Assembly (NCBI GenBank): GCA_937910905.1
Contig: CALEPV010000097.1
Coordinates: forward strand, 1 to 64,000
Reading direction: 5' to 3'
Source of the DNA: an uncultured Prevotellaceae bacterium
Lineage (GTDB): Bacteria; Bacteroidota; Bacteroidia; Bacteroidales; Bacteroidaceae
DNA length: 64,000 bases
Of the stretch, positions 24,450 through 31,005 are shown one piece after another (positions within the stretch are counted from its first letter, which is position 1; each line of letters opens with the position of its first letter). The position numbers were made by a program, and so were the translations under genes. The notes beneath the pieces are model-generated. The model was given only the letters and a program-made list of their open reading frames with translations. It was not told where the DNA came from and did no database searches.

Positions 24450-27032
24450 ATGGGCCGGCGCAGCAGCGAGAACAACTACTCGCAGCCGGGCATGTACCAT
24501 ATTACGGTGCGTGTGGCGGAGGAGATGGGACAACCCCTCGGACGGGTGGCGGGCGATGCCCGCCAGCCCGAGGGCGCTCCCGATGCACCTCGCGTGGAGC
24601 TGTCGCCCTTGGGGATGATGGTGAAACAGGAGCTGCTCCACAGCATCCCGCAATACTACCCGATGGTGGAGATACAGGACTATGTGGTGATGCCCGAGCA
24701 CCTGCACTTTATAGTGGAGGTGCACGCGCCCATCGTCAGCCGGCAGGGAAAGCCGCAGCACTTAGGGCAGGTCATAGCCGGCTTCAAGAAGGGCTGCAAT
24801 CGCCGCTACTGGGCCCTGACGGGACAGGAGGCCCCAGCTATTCCCGCTGCCGCCAGCCCCGCTGCTGACACCCGGCGGGGTAAACCCGCCGGCGCGAACT
24901 CCGGCGCGAACTCCGGCACGAACTCCGGCACGAACTCCGGCACGAACACCGGCGCGAACTCCGGCGCGAACTCCGGCACGAACACTGGTGCTAACACCGG
25001 TGCTAACACGGGCACCGATGGTTCGCGCCCTGCGGTTTACCCGCAGGGATACAAGGTGCCCTCGCGTGGCGCCACAGGCCGCCCGCTCCTCTTCGCGCCC
25101 GGCTACGTGGACGTGATGCCCCTGCACGCCGGCCAGCTGGCGCAGCAGCGCGCCTATATCAAAGGCAACCCGCGCAGCCGCCTGCTCCGCACCACCCACC
25201 GCAACCTGCTGCAAGCCGACCGCAGCGGCATAGACACCGCCCTGACGGTGAACGCCCTCATGGGCTATCTCGCCCGCGAATGTGCGCCCAGCCAGTTTAC
25301 AGCAGAACAACACAGCCACATAGCGCAACGCCTGCTGACCCGCACGGGAAAGAAAAGGAACGCAGAATGTACACTGGTGGACTGCCACAGCTACGGCGAC
25401 CGAAGCCTACTGAAGCGGCGCCTGCTGCCCGTGGTCTGTCACCGCAGCGACCGGGCGCGGTTCGCCGAGCAGAAGGAGCAGTGCCTGAAGGCGGCCCGAG
25501 AGGGAGCGGTGCTCGTCTCGCCGCGTATCGCCAAGGGCGAGCAGGAGATTATGGACGAGGCCGCCAAGCAGGGCTTCCCCGTGATTCTCCTCATAGACAA
25601 TGGCATGGAGAAGCTATACCACCCCTCGCAGGAGCGCATCGAGCGATGCTTGGCAGGCCGCTTGTTGCTCGTCACACCGTGGCAGTACCGGTACCGCAAG
25701 GCGGAGGAGCGCATCAGCGTGGCGGAATGTAAAACCATGAACTGCGTGGCGCAGGCCCTGTGCAGGAAGCGCGATGACTGGTGGCAGCAGCCTTTTGGCG
25801 GGGCAAACCCGCCAACGCGGACAGCAGCGGAGGCAAACCCGCCAACGCGGACAGCAGCGGAGGCAAACCCGCCAACGCGTACAGCAGCGGAGGTAAACCC
25901 GCCAACGCGGACAGCAGCGGAGGCAAACCCGCCGGCACGGACAGGCGCAGAGGTCCTAACGGCGCGGACAGGCGGCATAGGGAAGGGGGTGATAGCGATG
26001 CTACTGGCGGTGCTGCTGACGGGCTGCTCGCTCATCGATGATGACCTGAGCGGCTGCCCTAACTACACGGTAGACTACGAGCTGCGACTGGTGACCAACA
26101 TGACCACTGAGATGAAAACACAGCTTACCGCCGAGACCGACGTGACGCTGGCCAGTACTTTGCGCGGGCACCTTGACGACATCTTCACCGATTTCGCCCA
26201 CGACGTGGACTTGGCGTTCTACGACATCACGGGCGACTCCATGCGTCTCTATCACGACGAGCACATCATGGATGCCAACCAGCACAGTTACTCGCTGGAC
26301 ATCCCCCGCCGGAAATACATGCATCTGGCCGTGGCCAATGTGGTGGATAACCCGATGGTGGAGCTGCAGCAGGGCGAACGCTGTCACGATGCCGTGCTGA
26401 GGCGAGGGACAATCGATATGTACCATCAGGACACGCTGGTATCGCATAACACGGGACTATTCACGGCCCGCCAGCACATGGAGATGATAGACAGTATCGA
26501 CCAGACGTTTAACGTACACCTCTACATGGCCAACTGCGCCGCCACTTTGGTAATCGACCCGCGCGGTCAGGACACTGAGGGCATAGAGGTGTTCACCACG
26601 GGCTTTGCCACCGCGTTCAACATCGCCGACAGTACCTATATCTATAGTGACACGCCACATATCATACGTACCACACCCGTAGACAGCGATGGCGACCAGC
26701 TGTGCTTCTGTTCGGTGACTTTCCCCTCGCCCGAACCACAGCAGGAGGCAGCGGCATCGAAGGGCACGCGCAGCATCATCGAGACCACCGAGCCTTTCCT
26801 CTCTGAAGCGGCGGAACACGCCTTATGGCAAGTACACATCTATGTGCCGCAAGCCGACGGAACAACTACTGAGAGCATCCTCTATGTCACAGAGCCCCTG
26901 CGGGCCGGTCAGCTGAAAATCATCAAATGCTGGTTAGGCCCCAACGGGGCTGCAGAGACCGAGGACCAGTCGGTGGGTGTCAGCGTGACGCTCGACTGGA
27001 ACAGCGGAACGTCGCACGACGTAGATCTCTGA
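24450..27032 (+). CDS. RAYT transposase ORF fused in frame to an Mfa2-like pilus anchor
   Basis: One uninterrupted frame of 860 residues from ATG 24450. The first part is a REP-associated tyrosine transposase (Y1/HUH family). It has NNYSQPGMYHITVRV, the HUH-like MPEHLHFIVEVH, and a later YIKGNPRSRLLR segment carrying the probable catalytic Tyr. The C-terminal domain of Bacteroidetes RAYTs follows (AVLVSPRIAKGEQEIMDEAA, LIDNGMEKLYHPS, AGRLLLVTPW). Ten G(A/T)N(S/T) repeats (24894-25015) split the transposase domain. After DDWWQQPFGG, five 10-residue repeats (ANPPTRTAAE type) run straight into a lipobox and a pilus-anchor domain. RAYTs normally mobilise short hairpins; four candidate hairpins lie inside this gene. 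Whether the fusion protein is made or the anchor is translated separately is unresolved. Confidence 0.78.
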   Translation: MGRRSSENNYSQPGMYHITVRVAEEMGQPLGRVAGDARQPEGAPDAPRVELSPLGMMVKQELLHSIPQYYPMVEIQDYVVMPEHLHFIVEVHAPIVSRQGKPQHLGQVIAGFKKGCNRRYWALTGQEAPAIPAAASPAADTRRGKPAGANSGANSGTNSGTNSGTNTGANSGANSGTNTGANTGANTGTDGSRPAVYPQGYKVPSRGATGRPLLFAPGYVDVMPLHAGQLAQQRAYIKGNPRSRLLRTTHRNLLQADRSGIDTALTVNALMGYLARECAPSQFTAEQHSHIAQRLLTRTGKKRNAECTLVDCHSYGDRSLLKRRLLPVVCHRSDRARFAEQKEQCLKAAREGAVLVSPRIAKGEQEIMDEAAKQGFPVILLIDNGMEKLYHPSQERIERCLAGRLLLVTPWQYRYRKAEERISVAECKTMNCVAQALCRKRDDWWQQPFGGANPPTRTAAEANPPTRTAAEANPPTRTAAEVNPPTRTAAEANPPARTGAEVLTARTGGIGKGVIAMLLAVLLTGCSLIDDDLSGCPNYTVDYELRLVTNMTTEMKTQLTAETDVTLASTLRGHLDDIFTDFAHDVDLAFYDITGDSMRLYHDEHIMDANQHSYSLDIPRRKYMHLAVANVVDNPMVELQQGERCHDAVLRRGTIDMYHQDTLVSHNTGLFTARQHMEMIDSIDQTFNVHLYMANCAATLVIDPRGQDTEGIEVFTTGFATAFNIADSTYIYSDTPHIIRTTPVDSDGDQLCFCSVTFPSPEPQQEAAASKGTRSIIETTEPFLSEAAEHALWQVHIYVPQADGTTTESILYVTEPLRAGQLKIIKCWLGPNGAAETEDQSVGVSVTLDWNSGTSHDVDL
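24547..24565 (+). repeat. REP-like hairpin in the RAYT gene, copy 1
   Basis: TGGCGGG, 5-base loop CGATG, CCCGCCA: perfect 7-bp stem, in frame within the transposase coding region. Confidence 0.65.
24872..24892 (+). repeat. REP-like hairpin in the RAYT gene, copy 2
   Basis: CCGGCGGG, loop GTAAA, CCCGCCGG: perfect 8-bp stem. It lies directly before the 12-bp repeats encoding G(A/T)N(S/T). Confidence 0.75.
24894..25015 (+). repeat. In-frame 12-bp tandem repeats
   Basis: About ten units of GCGAACTCCGGC and variants encode tetrapeptides GANS/GTNS/GTNT. They interrupt the transposase domain and lie between hairpin copies 2 and 3. Confidence 0.85.
25028..25048 (+). repeat. REP-like hairpin in the RAYT gene, copy 3
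   Basis: CCCTGCGG, loop TTTAC, CCGCAGGG: perfect 8-bp stem. It encodes SRPAVYPQG with its flank, nearly the same peptide (SRPAVYPSG) as repeat units 4 and 9 of the DUF3575 protein. Confidence 0.75.
25795..25815 (+). repeat. REP-like hairpin at the RAYT/anchor junction, copy 4
   Basis: TTGGCGGG, loop GCAAA, CCCGCCAA: perfect 8-bp stem. It lies where the transposase would be expected to end and opens the 30-bp repeat array. Confidence 0.75.
25803..25952 (+). repeat. Five in-frame 30-bp tandem repeats
   Basis: Five units beginning GCAAACCCGCC encode ANPPTRTAAE, the last one diverged. They link the transposase frame to the pilus-anchor frame and occupy the place where a start codon and signal peptide n-region of the anchor would be expected. 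Confidence 0.88.
25989..27032 (+). CDS. FimB/Mfa2-family pilus anchor lipoprotein (internal start proposed)
   Basis: The 3' part of the fused frame encodes lipobox LLTGC followed by SLIDDDLSGCPNYTVDYELRL, a typical start of Mfa2/FimB-type proteins (PF08842-like). About 330 residues of beta-rich pilus-anchor domain follow (DVDLAFYDITGDSMRLY, SYSLDIPRRKYMHLAVAN, NVHLYMANCAATLVI). Mfa2/FimB proteins cap and anchor the pilus at the outer membrane. To be exported it must start near the lipobox; the only in-frame candidates are GTG 25989 and ATG 25998. The ATG follows the purine-rich AAGGGGG at a suitable distance but leaves just nine residues before the Cys and no positive charge. The start is therefore doubtful. 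Confidence 0.7.
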   Translation: MIAMLLAVLLTGCSLIDDDLSGCPNYTVDYELRLVTNMTTEMKTQLTAETDVTLASTLRGHLDDIFTDFAHDVDLAFYDITGDSMRLYHDEHIMDANQHSYSLDIPRRKYMHLAVANVVDNPMVELQQGERCHDAVLRRGTIDMYHQDTLVSHNTGLFTARQHMEMIDSIDQTFNVHLYMANCAATLVIDPRGQDTEGIEVFTTGFATAFNIADSTYIYSDTPHIIRTTPVDSDGDQLCFCSVTFPSPEPQQEAAASKGTRSIIETTEPFLSEAAEHALWQVHIYVPQADGTTTESILYVTEPLRAGQLKIIKCWLGPNGAAETEDQSVGVSVTLDWNSGTSHDVDL

Positions 27033-27081
27033 AACCTGAATCTTGAAACCTGAATCTTGAATCTTGAATCTTGAATCTTGG
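27029..27081 (+). repeat. Heptanucleotide repeats before the second fimbrillin
   Basis: About seven units of CTTGAAT/CCTGAAT fill the gap after the anchor gene. The last unit supplies the TTG start of the next gene. Confidence 0.8.
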
Positions 27082-28790
27082 AACTTAAGCGCAGCATATT
27101 GGCAGTACTAATGCTTGCAGCCCTATGTGGCTGTAAGGATGACGGAGACGGGACAGCAGCAGAAAGCTATCCCGTAGAGGCTGCGCTCATGCTCTCGGTA
27201 TCATCCTCAGGCAATATGACACGTATGAGCGGCGATATGGTTCAGGCCAACGGCAACTTCCGTGGACTGATGGACCTGCGGGCCATACCCTTTGCTACGC
27301 AGAGCCAGGTGACCGCTGCCGACCGTCCCAAGGCGTATGACACCGAGGGCATCCGCTCGGATGAATATGCCAAGAGCGACTCACGGTTCTACTTCTTCGA
27401 GACCTGCAATTTCATGACCGGCGTATCATCGTTTCTGGTCTATGCCCGTGCCAACGCCGTCACCGATGCCGACGGGCTGCCACAAGACCCCGCCGCCAAC
27501 GGCTCGCTCGTTGCCGACCTTTCCGTCAGAGCCACTCCCGCCGATATCCGCTTCTCACCCCGGCCGATATACGATGACAGCGATGCTCCTGCCTACGGCG
27601 AGGCCATGGCCTACTGTCTCACTGCCGTTGCCACGACAGCGGCTTCCTTCGGAGGGAGAATATACTCATGGCGCACCGCATCCGACACGAGGCTACGTGC
27701 CTTCTACCAGAACTTCATCGGCCAAGGCACCGCGACAAACGCCCTGATAGCCTCATCGACAGCCAACGTGCAGCAATACCTGGGTGCCTTGCGCCAGCAG
27801 ATCTATGCCCTCAGCTTCGCGGACGGCACCGCCGACTATGCCTTACGCACAGCCATCCTCGACGCCATCGATGAGCAGGAAGCCTTGTTGCCCGCCAACT
27901 ACCCTGCCTCGGTGGGACTACCAGCCGGCGCGGCCGTAGTGCGCTGGAACGGTACACGATTTGAGCCGCAGACCACTACCACCACACTGTCTGCCATCTC
28001 AGACATCCGACGCTATGCCTATCCCGCCGAACTTTATTACTTTGCTAACAGCCTCATCAAGACCTCCGAGCGCGACAGCCGACAGCCGTACTACGCCTCG
28101 GAGAGTACTTGGAACAACATACTGGAACAGTACGAGCGCGACAACGCCACCGTCACCACCCACACCACTGCGGTAGCCATCAAGGAACCACTGCAGTATG
28201 CCGTGGCGTGCCTGAAAATAGGATTCGGCAACACCGCATCGGCACTGACCGACGCCAGCGGCATTTCCGTGAGCATCGGTGCTTCTACATTCCCGCTGAC
28301 AGGCATCATCGTGGGCAGCCAGCGTCCCGTGGGCTTCGACTTTGTACCCACGACGGACTCAGACCTGGAGACACGCTTCGTCTACGACAGCAACCCCGTG
28401 ACAGCCTCCGGCCAGCAGCTCTGTCTCGGAGGAAACACTACGGCCACCACCAATACCCTAGTGCTGCAGACCTGCGACGGCGAGGAGGTGACACTAATCC
28501 TGGAGTTCCAGAACAACAGCGGCACCGCCTTCCGTGGACTGAATGGCGTGGTCTATCCCGGCACCCGCTTCTACCTCATCGGCAGCATTGAACCCAAGGC
28601 GTCGCCATCGTCCGATTATGAGAAACGAGCCTTCACCCAGGACTATACAACCCAGATAGCAGTCACGGCGGCATCGCTGGCGAAAGCCTACAATGTGCTG
28701 CCCGACATACTGGCCCCTCATCTTGAGGTGGGCGTACAACTGACCCCACAATGGACGCTGGTCACGCCGACCATGGTGTCCTTGAATTGA
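27078..28790 (+). CDS. Second fimbrillin-type lipoprotein, paralog of 22142-24259
   Basis: 570 residues with a TTG start at 27078; ELKRSILAVLMLAALCGC gives a charged n-region, hydrophobic core and lipobox. Landmarks match the first fimbrillin in the same order: GNFRGLMDLRAIPF, YPAELYYFANSLIKT, TAVAIKEPLQYAVACLKIGFG, RFYLIGSIEPK and RAFTQDYTTQIAV. It is probably another structural subunit of the type V pilus. No ATG gives a complete signal peptide (the first internal ATG is in the hydrophobic core), so TTG is the best start. It is followed after 22 bases by another TTG-started gene. Confidence 0.8.
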   Translation: MELKRSILAVLMLAALCGCKDDGDGTAAESYPVEAALMLSVSSSGNMTRMSGDMVQANGNFRGLMDLRAIPFATQSQVTAADRPKAYDTEGIRSDEYAKSDSRFYFFETCNFMTGVSSFLVYARANAVTDADGLPQDPAANGSLVADLSVRATPADIRFSPRPIYDDSDAPAYGEAMAYCLTAVATTAASFGGRIYSWRTASDTRLRAFYQNFIGQGTATNALIASSTANVQQYLGALRQQIYALSFADGTADYALRTAILDAIDEQEALLPANYPASVGLPAGAAVVRWNGTRFEPQTTTTTLSAISDIRRYAYPAELYYFANSLIKTSERDSRQPYYASESTWNNILEQYERDNATVTTHTTAVAIKEPLQYAVACLKIGFGNTASALTDASGISVSIGASTFPLTGIIVGSQRPVGFDFVPTTDSDLETRFVYDSNPVTASGQQLCLGGNTTATTNTLVLQTCDGEEVTLILEFQNNSGTAFRGLNGVVYPGTRFYLIGSIEPKASPSSDYEKRAFTQDYTTQIAVTAASLAKAYNVLPDILAPHLEVGVQLTPQWTLVTPTMVSLN

Positions 28791-28820
28791 GTTTAGAGTT
28801 TAGAGTTTAGAGTTGAGAGA
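28788..28820 (+). repeat. TTTAGAG heptads before the third pilus lipoprotein
   Basis: Three exact copies of TTTAGAG and one TTGAGAG follow the upstream stop codon. The TTG of the last unit is the proposed start codon of the next gene. Confidence 0.85.
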
Positions 28821-29976
28821 TAAGAATACACATACGACCCTGTATAAGATACTGCTACTATGGCTTATGGCTATAGTGACGATTGCGGTATGTGTCGGTT
28901 GTGGCCAGTCTGATGACAACGGGCAGTCACAAGACCCGCTACCCACGGTACTGACCATCTATGTCTATTCACCCGAAAAGCCCGTGGTGACGCGCTCCGA
29001 TGTGGACGATGTCAATGCCACTACGGCGGAAAACGCCATCCACAGCCTGCAGATATGGGTATTTGCACATGACAGCGGCGAGTTGGTGGGCTACCTGCAG
29101 CCGTCGGCTACTGTGCTGAACAGAGAGAGCACCTACGCCTTCCTAATGGATGTCAGCGATGCGTTTGCACAGAACCATCCCAACGTGGATGTCTATGTGA
29201 TGGCAAACGCCACGGGCAGCAGCCTCGGACCAGAGAGTACACAGGCAGACATGGAGGCCGCCGTACTGAACAACGCCGCTGGTGCGTACTTCGGTACAGA
29301 CAGTCCCACAACGGACGTTCCTGCCAGCGGACTGCCCATGACGGGTGTACTGAGGAATCAGCCCATTACGGGCACCAACCCAGTGTTGCGCATCGGCACA
29401 CTCACGGAGATGGCCACGGTGCGTCTCACCCGCGTAGTGTCGAAGATATGCTTCTATTTCACCCGCCAGGCAGAAGCCACAGAGAGTGTTACCATCGGGA
29501 GCATCACTTTAGATGGCAATATGATACCGCGCGAGGAGTATCAGTTTCTGGCCGATGACGGGAAGAACTACCACATCGGCAGCGAGTACGAGGAGCAAGC
29601 GGCCGAGCTGATATCACTCGTTGGTGAGCCTGCCATGAGCGAAAGTCCCGACCAGTATCTCTTCATTGCTGACACGGATGGTCAAGAATATGTGAATCTG
29701 CTGGAGACCGCTGCCACGGACGGGTATCTAACCAAGGTCGGTTCCTTCTACCTGCGGGAGAGCGACCGTCAGCTCAGCGGCACCATTCACTATCAAGTGG
29801 ACGGCGAGGCACGTCAGGCCCGCTTCCAGCTGGCCGATGCGCTGGACTTCTCTCGCAACCACACTTGGATTGTCTATGGCTATTTCAACGGTGGCAGCGG
29901 TGCCCTCACACTGAGAAACCTCATCATCAAGGACTGGCGAGAAGTGGGACGCGAACATGAGGTGTATAATTGGTGA
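28813..29976 (+). CDS. Pilus-associated lipoprotein (FimA/Mfa-type minor subunit)
   Basis: 387 residues from TTG 28813: RDKNTHTTLYK n-region, hydrophobic LLLWLMAIVTIAVCV, lipobox CVGC. The mature protein starts with LTIYVYSPEKPVVTRSD and IHSLQIWVFAHDSGELVGYL, a pattern of type V pilus structural proteins with an N-terminal beta domain preceding a cleavable loop. Later segments (VRLTRVVSKICFYFT, NHTWIVYGYFNGG, NLIIKDWREV) fit the C-terminal pilin domain. It is probably a minor or tip-proximal subunit. An internal ATG at MAIVTIAV would leave too short a signal peptide. Confidence 0.75.
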   Translation: MRDKNTHTTLYKILLLWLMAIVTIAVCVGCGQSDDNGQSQDPLPTVLTIYVYSPEKPVVTRSDVDDVNATTAENAIHSLQIWVFAHDSGELVGYLQPSATVLNRESTYAFLMDVSDAFAQNHPNVDVYVMANATGSSLGPESTQADMEAAVLNNAAGAYFGTDSPTTDVPASGLPMTGVLRNQPITGTNPVLRIGTLTEMATVRLTRVVSKICFYFTRQAEATESVTIGSITLDGNMIPREEYQFLADDGKNYHIGSEYEEQAAELISLVGEPAMSESPDQYLFIADTDGQEYVNLLETAATDGYLTKVGSFYLRESDRQLSGTIHYQVDGEARQARFQLADALDFSRNHTWIVYGYFNGGSGALTLRNLIIKDWREVGREHEVYNW

Positions 29977-29999
29977 GTTTAGAGTTTAGAGTTTATATG
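29974..29999 (+). repeat. TTTAGAG heptads before the fourth pilus lipoprotein
   Basis: Two exact TTTAGAG copies and TTTATAT fill the 20-base gap and lead into the ATG. Read in frame they give SLEFRVYM, matching SLEFRVMM read through the heptads upstream of susD. Confidence 0.85.
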
Positions 30000-31004
30000 A
30001 GATGTGAGTCAAGAATCATAGGATGGATGCTGGCAGCAGGCTTGATGAGTCTGGTTGCTTGTCGGCAGGACACTGATGACGTACCGTCGCTGCCCTCCAG
30101 GACACTGCAGATGGGCGCGTGCCTGACGCGCGCTGCCGACGGCAGCGCCTTGGAAGACGGTACACGCCTGACATTCTTCTTGACAGAAGTCACAACGGCA
30201 GAGCAACGGCTCTTCACATATAATGTTGCGAACCTCGGCTGGAAAAGCGATGCGACTGTGGAGGAAGGAACGACCTATCATGTGTTCGGCTACATGCCGG
30301 CTCAAAGCGTGACCTCGGCTGCCATCACCCCTCTCAACGGCAACTTTGCCTACGGTGCCGTGCTGACCCTCAACGGACTACCTACGATGACCACGACCGA
30401 CGTGTGCTTTGTCGTTGCCGTCAAAAGCGGAAGCGGCGTCAGCTTGGTGAGCGACTTCGAGGAATGGAGCTACCTATATACAGGCCAGGAGGATGACGAG
30501 AACAGCATCAACATGATGTTCGACCATCTGTATGCCAACCTCAACCTGCTGTTCAAGGCACACAGTCAAAGTAACCCCATGCGCTCCATCAAACTGAAGA
30601 AGGTGGTGCTGTCAACCACGTATGCCGGACAGTTAAATGCCAGCATTACACAACCTGAAGGGACACAACCCGTCACGGCCTTTACCCCGACAGAAGAAGG
30701 TAGCACGGTATGCACCCTGCTGGACGACTCCGACGGCATCACACTGAATACCGTCACGCCCGTTAGTGCCAGCATCTTCGTGGCACCTGGAACGACAGGA
30801 CTCACGCTGACCTGCACCTACGATGTCTATAATGAAGCAGGCCACATCATCCGCAGAAACTGCTCTACGGTGAACGCCCTCTCAGAGGAGAAGACAAGCC
30901 TCGGACAAGGCTACAAGACCGACTTGTCGTTGACGGTGAATCCCACCTATCTGTATGTGTTGTCCGACGAGGATGCCCCGGAACTGGAATTAACAATTGA
31001 ATGA
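29997..31004 (+). CDS. Fimbrillin-like lipoprotein (Mfa_like_1 type)
   Basis: 335 residues from ATG 29997: RCESRIIGWMLAAGLMSLVAC is a lipoprotein signal. The mature part matches the fimbrillin-like family (PF13149-like): RLTFFLTEVTTAEQ, TYHVFGYMPAQ, FDHLYANLNLLFKAH and GQGYKTDLSLTVNPT. Such proteins serve as pilus tip or accessory subunits. It lies 20 bases after the preceding pilin and ends 1 base before the ATG of the giant surface protein, so the giant gene is translationally linked to the pilus operon. Confidence 0.78.
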   Translation: MRCESRIIGWMLAAGLMSLVACRQDTDDVPSLPSRTLQMGACLTRAADGSALEDGTRLTFFLTEVTTAEQRLFTYNVANLGWKSDATVEEGTTYHVFGYMPAQSVTSAAITPLNGNFAYGAVLTLNGLPTMTTTDVCFVVAVKSGSGVSLVSDFEEWSYLYTGQEDDENSINMMFDHLYANLNLLFKAHSQSNPMRSIKLKKVVLSTTYAGQLNASITQPEGTQPVTAFTPTEEGSTVCTLLDDSDGITLNTVTPVSASIFVAPGTTGLTLTCTYDVYNEAGHIIRRNCSTVNALSEEKTSLGQGYKTDLSLTVNPTYLYVLSDEDAPELELTIE

Positions 31005-31005
31005 T

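Noticed and set aside
24333..24450. Upstream ATG (24333) as start of the RAYT ORF
   Set aside because: The extra 39 residues have no family similarity; homologous RAYT proteins start close to the GRRSSENNYSQPGMYHIT segment.
25803..25952. 30-bp repeats resembling CRISPR repeats
   Set aside because: They are directly adjacent, in frame, without spacers or cas genes.
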